A stretch of 64,000 bases of DNA from Cutibacterium porci. Lineage in GTDB: Bacteria > Actinomycetota > Actinomycetes > Propionibacteriales > Propionibacteriaceae. This document shows, piece after piece, positions 43,093 through 51,360 of the stretch; position 1 is the first letter of the stretch, and every line of letters begins with the position of its first letter. Location of the stretch: NCBI RefSeq assembly GCF_009696315.1, contig NZ_VUMG01000001.1, positions 310,001-374,000 on the forward strand, written 5' to 3'. The notes beneath the pieces were generated by a model. The model saw only the letters and a program-made list of their open reading frames with translations. It searched no databases and had not been told where the DNA came from. The position numbers and the translations under genes were made by a program.

Positions 43093-44861
43093 GACAGCAT
43101 CCCCCGGTAATCCTCCCGGGCCAGCAACTCACGATGGGGGGCGCGGGCAACCTCGTGACCGTTCTCGTCGATCATGACGACCTCGTCCATCCGATCCAGA
43201 AGGGCCGGAGAGGTGGTGGCTATGACGGTGGTGCGGCCAGCTCGTAACTCCTGCAACCGTTTCGCGATGGTGGCGCTGGTGACGGCGTCGATGCTGGTGG
43301 TGGGGTCAACGAGCACGAGGCCGTCGGGGGAATGCAGCAAGGCTCGGGCCAGGGCCAGACGCTGACGCTGGCCTCCAGAGACATGACGACCCCCCTCCCC
43401 GACCTCGGTCTCCAGGCCACGCGGGAGCACCTTGATGACGGTGTCTAGGGCGGCGGCGTTCACAACGGCGTTGAGTTTGGCCACCGTTGTTTGGCGATCC
43501 AGCACGATATTGGCCCGAGCGGTATCGTCAAAAAGCTCTGGGGAGCGGGGAGCCACCAGCACGAGACGACGCCGCTGGGCAGGATTGAGACGGCTCGCCG
43601 GCACACCGTTGAGCATGGTTTCAGGGCTGTGGTCGATGGCCTCTGCAAGGGAGTCACACACGGGCTGGGGGGCGACGATACCGAGATGGATTCCGGCGGG
43701 GATGTCGAGTTCGAGGCCTAGGTCCGCCATCGGGACGCGGAGTTCTACCGGGCCGTCGCCGGGAGTTGTGCGGGCTCCATCGTCGGGATGGACCGGCCAG
43801 GCGGACGGACAGTTCCTTAGCTCGCAGAACCTGTCCCCGGAGGCGGTGGCGCTGGCAAGTATCGTTGCGGTGTCGACGCCGAGGGCGCGAAGCGGTGGGC
43901 CTAGGGTTTGGGCCAGACCTACCACGGTGACAAGGTCTCCGACGCTGATGTGTCCGGCCAAGGTCAGCCACCCTGCCAGCACTGTCAGCGCCGTGATGAA
44001 CACTCCGACCGAAGCGTTAATGGCCCCGGTATAGATTCCCCTAACCCTTCTAGTCCGCAGAGTAGCGGCCAGCCCCTCTCGGCTGGCGACACGGAATCGG
44101 GTGGTAGCTCGACGCTGTGCCGTCAACCCCTGTATGACTCGCAGACCGCTGGCGAGATCGGCGGCTGATCCGGCCACTTCAGCCTCCGTGCGGCGCTCCC
44201 GGCGAGTGCTGCGCTTGACCGGGCTGACCCCCTTGACCGACGCCAGGATGAGCAGCGGGACGATGCATACCGTCGTCAGCACCAACCAACCGTTGATGAG
44301 GGCCATCGCGATGAGAGAACCGAGCAGGGTCACGATATTGCCGGGGATCGAGGTCAGGGCGATGAAGGCTCGCGACACTGCTCGAACGTCGGTGACGACG
44401 ACAGCGAGGAGGTCACCGGCAAGCCGAGGTTTTCCGCCGATTCCCTCCGGGGCGGTGACCCGGTCGAGGGCCTGAACCCGTAGGTCGTGCTCGGCCAGCC
44501 CTGCCCCCACATTGGTTTGCATTCGCACTGTCTGGGCTAGCGCGCGGACTATGTAGGCCAGCGCCACCAGGGCCAGCCAGCCTGCGAGGGCGGCGGCATG
44601 TGCGGCCACCACTCCATCGTCAATGGCACGACCGAGGGCCATCGGAACCCCAATGTTGACCAGGCTGACGAAGGCCGATGCGATCGACCCAGGTAGCAGC
44701 CACCTTTTACCATCGTGGGCCGTTCGACGCACCACGCTTCGCCCGTCATGGGCCTCGCTGACGTCGATGAGGGGCGCGTCAATAGGTGGCGGGGTCTGGT
44801 TGGGGATGCGTGGCAGCCAGCTCAGTCGAGGGTGCCAGTGACGGCGCGGAATGCCGGTCAT
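43089..44861 (-). CDS. ABC exporter half-transporter, degenerate half
   Basis: A 590-residue partner with six membrane helices and a nucleotide-binding domain. Its Walker A is lost: GIVAPQPVCDS at about 394-404 has no GKS/T. Its Walker B ends VLVDPTTS, with the catalytic Glu replaced by Pro520. Its signature, however, is intact (VSGGQ, 494-498). It therefore lends its signature to the working site of the 577-residue partner and builds the dead site itself. The start overlaps by four bases the last reading frame of the cobN remnant, and a cobalamin riboswitch lies 460 bases upstream on the same strand, so B12 may control the pair. Confidence 0.9.
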   Translation of the reverse strand: MTGIPRRHWHPRLSWLPRIPNQTPPPIDAPLIDVSEAHDGRSVVRRTAHDGKRWLLPGSIASAFVSLVNIGVPMALGRAIDDGVVAAHAAALAGWLALVALAYIVRALAQTVRMQTNVGAGLAEHDLRVQALDRVTAPEGIGGKPRLAGDLLAVVVTDVRAVSRAFIALTSIPGNIVTLLGSLIAMALINGWLVLTTVCIVPLLILASVKGVSPVKRSTRRERRTEAEVAGSAADLASGLRVIQGLTAQRRATTRFRVASREGLAATLRTRRVRGIYTGAINASVGVFITALTVLAGWLTLAGHISVGDLVTVVGLAQTLGPPLRALGVDTATILASATASGDRFCELRNCPSAWPVHPDDGARTTPGDGPVELRVPMADLGLELDIPAGIHLGIVAPQPVCDSLAEAIDHSPETMLNGVPASRLNPAQRRRLVLVAPRSPELFDDTARANIVLDRQTTVAKLNAVVNAAALDTVIKVLPRGLETEVGEGGRHVSGGQRQRLALARALLHSPDGLVLVDPTTSIDAVTSATIAKRLQELRAGRTTVIATTSPALLDRMDEVVMIDENGHEVARAPHRELLAREDYRGMLS

Positions 44862-45205
44862 GCTGACCCTGGACCTCCGATTGATTCGAGGGGGCGTCGC
44901 CTCATGCGGGAGGGATCCGAGGAATCACCGACGAAGGACATTGGTGCCTCGCCGCGCACCGTCGTTGCTGCAGCAATGAGTCCGCCGTAGTAGTTGTAGA
45001 AATCAGTGCAGCTGAGCATGTCGTACTCACGGGTGTCTTCATTCTTGACGGTGACGTCCATCCGCGACAGGGCAGCAGTGAACCTCTCCGTCTCGACCTC
45101 CCCGAACACTCCCTCCCCGTAGGCGTGGGATGATGCCGCGATATAGGCCTGGCCCAGGTCGGCCTTGTCTTGCCATGCCGAGGGCAGCGATGAGGGCTGA
45201 GATCT
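44858..45205 (-). pseudogene. cobN: decayed cobN remnant (C-terminal fragment)
   Basis: The frame ending at 44858 encodes a piece of the cobaltochelatase large subunit: WQDKADLGQAYIAASSHAYG (from 45175 down), then FGEVETERFTAALSRMDV, NEDTREYDML and TDFYNYYGGLIAAATTVRG, followed by the SSDP segment. These are CobN C-terminal motifs. There is no start. Just upstream the matching residues (SALIAAL) sit in a different frame, so a frameshift lies near 45187, and more than 1000 N-terminal residues are absent. The end after RMRRR also looks shortened. CobN inserts cobalt during B12 synthesis. The leftover lies directly behind a cobalamin riboswitch, the expected control of an intact cobN. Confidence 0.7.
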
Positions 45206-45317
45206 TTCGGGGCGACGTCTTCGGAATACTCACGCGATTCTTCCTACGGTCATGCCGCAGGACTCGCTGTAACACCTTATGGGCTCGGCAGACTCCTACG
45301 GCGAGAGTCATCAACTG

Positions 45318-45445
45318 CCACTCCGCAGGGAGTCGACCGGACTGAGCCGTGAGGCATCACCGTTGCGCGACAGTGTCGGATTTGCACCGACTTCGCTCAC
45401 TGAGGAGTGCCCCGGATCGAGCCCGATTCGAGGCAAACGCAGATT
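45318..45445 (-). ncRNA. cobalamin (B12) riboswitch
   Basis: Read on the minus strand, 45391 to 45355 contains the hallmark core: GTCGGTGCAAATCCGACACT, then GTCGCGCAACGGTGATG, the conserved 'GGTGxxAATCC...CxGTCxCGCxACxGTGA' block. Downstream, AGTCCGGTCGACTCCCTGC (about 45343-45325) matches the 'AGxCxGGxxACCxGCC' element. The 5' part begins near 45445. The RNA would lead into the cobN remnant and the ABC exporter. CblS lies upstream and is not under its control. Outer ends are approximate. Confidence 0.8.
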
Positions 45446-45517
45446 AGCACCCCGATGTGGATGTCAAACGCGCAGGGGCGGTGCACGGGGTTGGCCAGGG
45501 CGGAGACGTCTGTGGCG

Positions 45518-46345
45518 TCACCGCCTGGCAGTAGTGCTCAGGTGCCGAGAGGATCTCGCCGCGAGCCGACCGACGACCTCCCACGGTCGTTCTGGGGCTA
45601 CCAGACCGCGCAGCTCCTCGACGTCACCCTCGTCACAGGCGAGCACGAGGCAGGTTGACGGTCCACCAGAGTGATTCAGGTCGACTCCTGTGGTGTGGAA
45701 GGTGGCCTGTAAGCCTGCGGTGGAGGCTAACTGTCTGGCCTCCCATGCCACCCCGTGAGATCCGACCGGGATGCAGTCGTGTACTTTGCCCGAGGTCATC
45801 AGCGCCCGAACTTCTGCGACGTCGACAATTTCGCGTCGACCAGGGGTGACGTCGTCGTCGGGGGCCGAGATTGGCGCGCCGACACATACCATGGCGTCGC
45901 CGTCGAGGGCCGTCGGCAGGTTGTCGGGCATGACGCCGATGATCGTCACTCCGATGCCAGTTTGGGTGGTAGCGACGTTGTCTTCTGTGGAGCCTGTCAC
46001 CGCATCTGGGCCGATCCCGGCGGCGACCGCACAGCGCCGGAACTCGTCGATCATGGGCTGGGCCGATGCGCTGTCTTGACACAGTGTGTCGACCAGGATG
46101 AGCGGAGGTGCGCCGGCGCACAGTAACTCCAGTAGCGGCACCCGCGCCCCCAAATGCGCGCACCACACCGGGTCGGCTGGGTAGGAGTCGTTGGGGCGCG
46201 GCCCAATACCGCCGATCGTGTCGCAGGCGATGACCAGACGGGAGGCTGGGATGTCGGCTAGTAGGAGGTCGCGCAGCCGGGTGACGGACACGTGCGCATG
46301 GCTTGGGGATTGGACATGGTTCGGGGCGGTCACGGTGTCATTCAA
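45518..46345 (-). CDS. cblS: AIR-synthase-like protein, probable alpha-ribazole kinase (CblS)
   Basis: About 275 residues. Motifs match the CblS type of the PurM/AIR-synthase superfamily: CDTIGGIGPRPNDSY near residue 42, GARVPLLELLCAGAPPLILV, the very telling GSTEDNVATTQTGIGVTIIG, PVGSHGVAWEA and SGGPSTCLVLA. CblS phosphorylates alpha-ribazole in salvage of the lower ligand of cobalamin. The location next to a B12 riboswitch and a cobN remnant supports this. The start is uncertain: TTG at 46345, GTG at 46333 or a later GTG; no ATG is available. A long inverted repeat covers the start. Confidence 0.78.
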   Translation of the reverse strand: MNDTVTAPNHVQSPSHAHVSVTRLRDLLLADIPASRLVIACDTIGGIGPRPNDSYPADPVWCAHLGARVPLLELLCAGAPPLILVDTLCQDSASAQPMIDEFRRCAVAAGIGPDAVTGSTEDNVATTQTGIGVTIIGVMPDNLPTALDGDAMVCVGAPISAPDDDVTPGRREIVDVAEVRALMTSGKVHDCIPVGSHGVAWEARQLASTAGLQATFHTTGVDLNHSGGPSTCLVLACDEGDVEELRGLVAPERPWEVVGRLAARSSRHLSTTARR

Positions 46346-46359
46346 CCGCGACCGCCCCG
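46322..46359. repeat. 14-bp inverted repeat over the cblS start
   Basis: Arms 46322-46335 and 46346-46359 (CGGGGCGGTCACGG / CCGCGACCGCCCCG) pair with one mismatch around a ten-base loop. It lies 20 bases beyond the oleate hydratase stop and contains the candidate cblS start in its loop. No U-tract follows. It could end the hydratase transcript or restrict translation of cblS. Confidence 0.55.
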
Positions 46360-46378
46360 AAACCGCATCGTCAGGACG

Positions 46379-48163
46379 TCACGGCAGGATGTCTTCAAAG
46401 TAGGTGTTCTTCAACAGCTTCGACAACAGCCAACCGCCTGGCAAATGCCCGTCGTTGAGTGTCTTCGCCGAGGCTAGCAGCGCGCGAATGTCGTACTGTG
46501 CTGGCCAGATCGGTGGAATATCGCGGTCGAGGTCGAGCAGTCCGTAGACGGCCATCATTGCGGTACGCGCTGATCCCTCAGTGGTGAAGATGCAGTCGTC
46601 TGGGGTCTCGACGAACTGGCCTAGGCAGCCGAGGTTGACGCAACCGTCCGGTATTACCTCTGGGCGATCTCCCTTGCCGCGCGGCATGAAGAAAGCTGTC
46701 ACCCATGGCATCGTCGCTATGCGCACCTTGGTGTGGGCCTTGATTTCCTCGAACTGGTCAAGCAGATCGAAGTGGTAGCAGTACTCCTTAAGCAGCTCCT
46801 CGCCGGTGCACTCCAGCATCGACTTCTTGATGAGGTCGCCCTTCTTGAGCGGGTACAAACCGTAGGCCCACGCGACTCCCCAGTCTTTCGGCTGGCCATG
46901 GAACTGCGGCTGACGGTTCATCGTCAAGGAGATGCACCACGACGAGTCCTCGACGGTGATAATGCCGCCGGTGACGGTGCGCCCGGACAGCGGATCGTTA
47001 CCGGTCAGCTCCTTGATCTTCTTGAGGAACGGGTGATCCGCCCCGATGAAGTTGAAGCTAATCGACTGCCACACCGTCTTGTCGGCGTCGCTGCAGAAGA
47101 CGTCAGGACGTCCGAAGACCGGGGACCGACGCACCAGGTTGCGCCACAACTCCCAACCGGCCTGCATGTCCTTGTGGTAGGGGGCCGGGGTGTCCATGTC
47201 GCCGTATCCGGTGCACTCGGTGAGCGAGCCGTTCGTGACGAGAACGATGTCCTTAGCGGTCATGTCGATGCGATGCTCGCTGCCCTCCTTGTCGCGCCAC
47301 AGGATGCCGCGGGCGATCTTGCGATGAGCGGTGATTTCGAGGTCGACGTCGTAGACAAGGGTGTCGTACCGGAAATTGACCCCCTGCTCGGTGAGCCACT
47401 TGACCAGCGGGACGACGAACGAGTCGTATTGGTTGTAGCGGCTGAACCGTAGGCAGGATAGGTCGGAGAACCCTGGCAGCAGGTGCAAGAAGCGGTGCAT
47501 GTACCGCTTGAACTCCGTCAAAGATTGCCACTGCTCGAAGGCGAACATTGTCTTCCACAGTGTGTAGAAGGTGGAATTCAGGAAATCATCGTCGAACCAG
47601 TCTTCGATGGACTTGTAGTAGGTGTCGGATTCCTTAGCCAGTAGCAGTTTGATGACGGCGAGCTGGCCCTTCTTGTTGATGCCCATCTTATAGGTTGAAC
47701 GCTTCTGGCCGCGGTTGTTAATAATGCGGCAATGGTTGACGTTCGGATCGTTCTCATTGAGGATCCGGAACTCATCCATGACGCTGTAGGGCTCGGGCAT
47801 CTCGAGAGCTGGGATGTCCTTCATAACGTCCCAGAAGCATTCGAAATGCTGCTCCATCTCACGGCCGCCACGGGCAATGAATCCCTTTTCGGTGTCGCCA
47901 GATCCGTCGAAAGCGCCGCCCGGCTCGGAAAGTTCCTCAAGGATCGTGACGTTTTCTGCGGGCATCTTGGCGTCACGGATGAGGAAGACAGCTGCGGTAA
48001 GGGCGCCAATACCGGAACCGACGAGATACGCCTTTCGCTCGGCAATGTCGTCCGGGGGAATGGGGTGATTCTCGGTATAGCGGCCAAGGTCGTTCTGGAC
48101 GAATGGGTTACCGTCCGGGCTAACTGGGTAGCTGCGCTGATAGATGTGCTGGAAGTTCGTCAT
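46379..48163 (-). CDS. ohyA: oleate hydratase (FAD-dependent fatty acid double-bond hydratase)
   Basis: A 594-residue member of the MCRA/oleate hydratase family, which adds water to the cis-9 double bond of oleic or linoleic acid to give 10-hydroxy acids. The FAD fold is YLVGSGIGALTAAVFLI near residue 35, followed by TILEELSEPGGAFDGSG. FIARGGREMEQHFECFWDVM and SVMDEFRILNENDPN are family marks. GAGGAG nine bases before the ATG at 48163 sets the start, discarding 31 upstream codons. The enzyme detoxifies host unsaturated fatty acids, fitting a sebum-rich habitat. It is monocistronic and divergent from the thiamine operon. Confidence 0.95.
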   Translation of the reverse strand: MTNFQHIYQRSYPVSPDGNPFVQNDLGRYTENHPIPPDDIAERKAYLVGSGIGALTAAVFLIRDAKMPAENVTILEELSEPGGAFDGSGDTEKGFIARGGREMEQHFECFWDVMKDIPALEMPEPYSVMDEFRILNENDPNVNHCRIINNRGQKRSTYKMGINKKGQLAVIKLLLAKESDTYYKSIEDWFDDDFLNSTFYTLWKTMFAFEQWQSLTEFKRYMHRFLHLLPGFSDLSCLRFSRYNQYDSFVVPLVKWLTEQGVNFRYDTLVYDVDLEITAHRKIARGILWRDKEGSEHRIDMTAKDIVLVTNGSLTECTGYGDMDTPAPYHKDMQAGWELWRNLVRRSPVFGRPDVFCSDADKTVWQSISFNFIGADHPFLKKIKELTGNDPLSGRTVTGGIITVEDSSWCISLTMNRQPQFHGQPKDWGVAWAYGLYPLKKGDLIKKSMLECTGEELLKEYCYHFDLLDQFEEIKAHTKVRIATMPWVTAFFMPRGKGDRPEVIPDGCVNLGCLGQFVETPDDCIFTTEGSARTAMMAVYGLLDLDRDIPPIWPAQYDIRALLASAKTLNDGHLPGGWLLSKLLKNTYFEDILP

Positions 48164-48343
48164 GACGTGCTCCTCATACGACTCCGCCAGAAGTTCTTCG
48201 GTGAACCTCGACCATGCCCACGATAGTGCTGCGGTAGTGCAACGGAGGCTTGTCAACGACTTTTTAGGATTCTTAGGGCGTCCTGTGAGTTCTCAACAAC
48301 GGAGCACGAGTCCGTGTCGGCGTGAGGTGCCATACTGAGCCAT

Positions 48344-48421
48344 GGACACGGGGTGCGCCTCGATAGCGCTGAGATCACACCCGTGGAACCTGATCTAGTT
48401 CGTACTGGCGAAGGGATGTCC
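48344..48421 (+). ncRNA. TPP riboswitch (THI element)
   Basis: The conserved TPP aptamer is complete: CGGGGTGC, GCTGAGAT, ACCCGT and GAACCTGATCTAGTT, then TACTGGCGAAGGGA. Outer helix P1 pairs GGACA (48344-48348) with TGTCC (48417-48421). The ATG at 48416 therefore overlaps P1, and GAAGGG is part of the aptamer's 3' conserved end. This points to control at translation start rather than by a terminator; no terminator hairpin is seen between aptamer and gene. Confidence 0.93.
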
Positions 48422-50002
48422 GAGGTGACTACTGCTGAAGCGCTTGCCGGCCGGGGCTCGATTCCCCGCGTACTGTCGATTGCGGGAACGGACCCGTCTG
48501 GAGGTGCTGGTACCGCAGCCGACACGAAGTCGATTACGGCAGCAGGTGGATATGCGATGACCGTCGTGACCTCCCTGGTGGCCCAGAACACTCAGGGAGT
48601 CCGCGCCATTCATACCCCGCCGACCGACTTCCTCGCCCAGCAACTGACCGCTGTCAGCGATGATGTGACGATCGACGCCATCAAAACCGGGATGCTTGGC
48701 ACCGTTGAGATTGTTGAAGCAGTCGCAGCCTTCCTTGATGAGCACCGGCCTCCGGTGGTTGTCGTTGACCCGGTGATGGTCGCCACGAGCGGGGACCGCC
48801 TTCTGACCCCCGATGCCGAAGCCGCCATGCGCGAGTTTTGTCGACGCGCGACCGTCATCACCCCGAATATTCCCGAACTCGCGGTGCTGTGCCAAAGCGA
48901 TCCGGCAACGAGTCCAGAGCAGGCCGTGGAGCAAGCTCGCCGCTGGGCAGCTGACACGGGAGTGGCCGTCGTCGTCAAGACGGGGCACTTGGATTCGCGA
49001 CGGGTTGACAATGTCTGGGTGGCCCCGGACTCGACGATGCATATTGCCCCGTCGGTTCGGGTGGAGACGACAAACACGCACGGTACTGGCTGCTCACTGT
49101 CTGCGGCCCTGGCGACCCGGTTAGGTGCTGGGGACGCCCCGGGGGATGCCCTGACGTGGGTCACCGACTGGTTGCACGAAGCGATTCAGTACGGATCGGC
49201 GTTGCAAGTCGGTACCGGGCACGGCCCGGTAGATCACTCCCATAGGGCGCGTCGGTTGGCTGAGAATGCTTCGGCGGCGGCGTGGTTCGCGCCGATCGCG
49301 GCGTTGCAGTCGCCTGAAGAGTTGACGGGGCCGTCCGAGCCTGCACCCGAGGCGGTGGTCGCGCCAGCTGGACTATGGACGAGTGCCCTGTGGCGTGCAA
49401 GTGGCGATATTACCCAGCGTATTGAGGACTCTAGTTTTGTTGCCGCCCTCATCGACGGCACCTTGCCAAAACCGGCCTTCGATTTTTACTTGGGCCAAGA
49501 TGCCCAGTACCTCATGCACTACTCACGAGCCCTTGCCGCCTTAGCGGCTCGCGCCGTCGAACAGGACGAGTCGGTGTGGTGGGCGCAGTCCGCCCAGGCG
49601 TGTCTTGTGGAAGAGGCCGGATTGCATCGCTCCTGGCTCGGAGATCGCATCGACGTGACCGCAGGGCCCGTGACGTTGGCGTACACGGATTTTCTGTTGG
49701 CGAAGACACTGGGTGACGACTATGTCGTTGGTACGGCGGCGGTGCTGCCGTGTTTCTGGCTATACGCGCACCTGGGTGCAAAGGTCCCGCAGGTGCGCGA
49801 GGATCACCCGTACGCCTCATGGCTGCAGACCTATGGCGACCCGGAGTTCGTCGACGGGGCGTCGCACGCCATCGGGTTAGTGGAAAAGGCGTTCGAGGAT
49901 GCCTCTGCGCCTACTCGCGCCCGCGCTGCCCATGCCTACTTGACGGCCTGCCGTCATGAGCTGGAGTTCTTCGACCAGGCCCTGCGGGTCTCAACCCGTT
50001 GA
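48416..50002 (+). CDS. thiD: ThiD-TenA fusion: HMP-phosphate kinase / aminopyrimidine aminohydrolase-like
   Basis: A bifunctional protein of about 528 residues. The N-terminal part (about 15-270) is ThiD: SIAGTDPSGGAGTAADTKS, IKTGMLG, VDPVMVATSG and the nucleotide-binding THGTGCSLSAALA. The C-terminal part (about 315-520) is TenA: LWRASGDI, DFYLGQDAQYL, EEAGLHRSWLG and LPCFWLYAHLG, where the Cys is the usual catalytic residue. It phosphorylates the pyrimidine precursor and salvages degraded pyrimidine. ATG at 48416 lies inside riboswitch P1 with GAAGGG immediately in front; GTG at 48425 is an alternative with better spacing. First gene of the thiamine operon. Confidence 0.93.
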   Translation: MSEVTTAEALAGRGSIPRVLSIAGTDPSGGAGTAADTKSITAAGGYAMTVVTSLVAQNTQGVRAIHTPPTDFLAQQLTAVSDDVTIDAIKTGMLGTVEIVEAVAAFLDEHRPPVVVVDPVMVATSGDRLLTPDAEAAMREFCRRATVITPNIPELAVLCQSDPATSPEQAVEQARRWAADTGVAVVVKTGHLDSRRVDNVWVAPDSTMHIAPSVRVETTNTHGTGCSLSAALATRLGAGDAPGDALTWVTDWLHEAIQYGSALQVGTGHGPVDHSHRARRLAENASAAAWFAPIAALQSPEELTGPSEPAPEAVVAPAGLWTSALWRASGDITQRIEDSSFVAALIDGTLPKPAFDFYLGQDAQYLMHYSRALAALAARAVEQDESVWWAQSAQACLVEEAGLHRSWLGDRIDVTAGPVTLAYTDFLLAKTLGDDYVVGTAAVLPCFWLYAHLGAKVPQVREDHPYASWLQTYGDPEFVDGASHAIGLVEKAFEDASAPTRARAAHAYLTACRHELEFFDQALRVSTR

Positions 50003-50010
50003 GGATTCAC

Positions 50011-51360
50011 ATGACCGCACCTGTGTCTGCTGCCCCCCGGGTCTATGCCGGAGCATCAATGCCACCGCAGGGGCGCGCCGCTCTGCGCGCCGGTGTGATC
50101 GGCAACTGGATCGACAATATCCACGTCTTCCTTCCCCTGACGGCGCTGGCACCGGCGATGGCGGTGGTCGCGGGGCCTTCAGCCGGTGCCAGTGTGGGGG
50201 CCCTCGTCGTCATCGCCATGTTGCTGGGACGTCCCCTCGGCGGGATGATTTTTGGGCGCATCTCGGATCGTCTGGGACGCACGCGCACCACGCGGTTGGC
50301 GATCGCCGGTACCGCGACCTGTGCTGGACTCATCGCCGTCATGCCCACTCATGAGCTCATCGGCGCCTGGACGATTGGGCTCATCCTAGTGTTGCGTTTT
50401 TTGGGTGGGATCTTCGTCGCCGGTGAATACTCGGCTGCCATTCCGCTAGCCATGGAGTGGTCCTCACCGAAGAAGCGGGGATTGGCGTCTGGAGTCATCT
50501 TGTCGATGGCGCCGTGGGCTCAGGCGTCGATTGCCTTCGCCGTTGCGGTCGCGCTAGCTGCCCTTGGGCCGGATCGCTACGCGGCATGGGGGTGGCGTGT
50601 TCTCTTCGTCATCGGCGCTGCAATGAGCGTCGGGATGATCGTTTATTACAGCCGCTGCGTCTATGATGCGCCGCTCTTCCACCGCGCCAACACCACTCGC
50701 GAGGCGTGGCGGACTCCGACGCCGGGGGTGCGTGAGGTCGTCGCCGGGAGGTGGGCGTCGGCCTTTTGGCAGGTCTTCACACTCATGACTGGGTTGTGGC
50801 TGCTCACCGACACGACGGTGTTAATCCTCACCGCGCGACTGCGCACCGACGCCGGTCTTACGGCCACTGCGACCTCCTGGGTGATGGGCGTCGCCTCGGT
50901 TGGGCAGGCAGTGTTCATGGCTTTGGCGGGTCACTGGTCAACCCGAGTGGGGCGGCGTCGTCTGTTGGTGTGCTGGGGGGTGAGTGCGACGGTACTCGGC
51001 CCGCTGTTGTGGTGGGGGGCGATGAGATCGACGTCGGCGGGGGTCGCTGCGCTATTCGCTCTCGCTCTACAGGTTGCGACGGTATCGGCATACGGCCCTG
51101 TGTCGGCATACTTGTCCGAAAGATTCCCGACAGAGGTGAGATCTACCGGGTATGGAATGGGGTACAGCTTGTCGCTCATCCTCCCCGCGTTGTATCCGTT
51201 CTACCTGCCGGGTCTCGAAACGGTATTCGGGCGTCTCGGCGCGGTACTAGTGCTCGTCATCCTTGGCGGGATGCTCGTCGTGTTAGGGGCGGCCCTCGGG
51301 CCACGGCTCTCGGCCAGTGACATTGATGCCGACATCGACGATGTGGCGAGGGTGGCATGA
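50011..51360 (+). CDS. MFS transporter (metabolite:H+ symporter type) in the thiamine operon
   Basis: A 449-residue twelve-helix major facilitator of the MHS group. The loop 2-3 motif is GRPLGGMIFGRISDRLGRTRT and the loop 8-9 equivalent GHWSTRVGRRRL. 'FVAGEYSAAIPLAMEWSSPKKRG' is a family mark, and FPTEVRSTGYGMGYSL is near the C-terminus. GAGG six bases before the ATG at 50011 sets the start, eight bases after thiD-tenA; its stop overlaps thiM by ATGA. Position in a TPP-riboswitch operon suggests uptake of a thiamine precursor such as a pyrimidine or thiazole moiety. That substrate is inferred. Confidence 0.88.
   Translation: MTAPVSAAPRVYAGASMPPQGRAALRAGVIGNWIDNIHVFLPLTALAPAMAVVAGPSAGASVGALVVIAMLLGRPLGGMIFGRISDRLGRTRTTRLAIAGTATCAGLIAVMPTHELIGAWTIGLILVLRFLGGIFVAGEYSAAIPLAMEWSSPKKRGLASGVILSMAPWAQASIAFAVAVALAALGPDRYAAWGWRVLFVIGAAMSVGMIVYYSRCVYDAPLFHRANTTREAWRTPTPGVREVVAGRWASAFWQVFTLMTGLWLLTDTTVLILTARLRTDAGLTATATSWVMGVASVGQAVFMALAGHWSTRVGRRRLLVCWGVSATVLGPLLWWGAMRSTSAGVAALFALALQVATVSAYGPVSAYLSERFPTEVRSTGYGMGYSLSLILPALYPFYLPGLETVFGRLGAVLVLVILGGMLVVLGAALGPRLSASDIDADIDDVARVA

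Noticed and set aside
45039-45314. A separate 91-aa gene between the riboswitch and the exporter
   Set aside because: Its middle shares residues with CobN in a shifted frame and the rest is low-quality sequence; better explained as part of the decayed cobN.
48251-48285. TTGACA promoter for oleate hydratase
   Set aside because: A TTGACA is present at 48251-48256 (minus strand), but no fitting -10 box lies at the right spacing.
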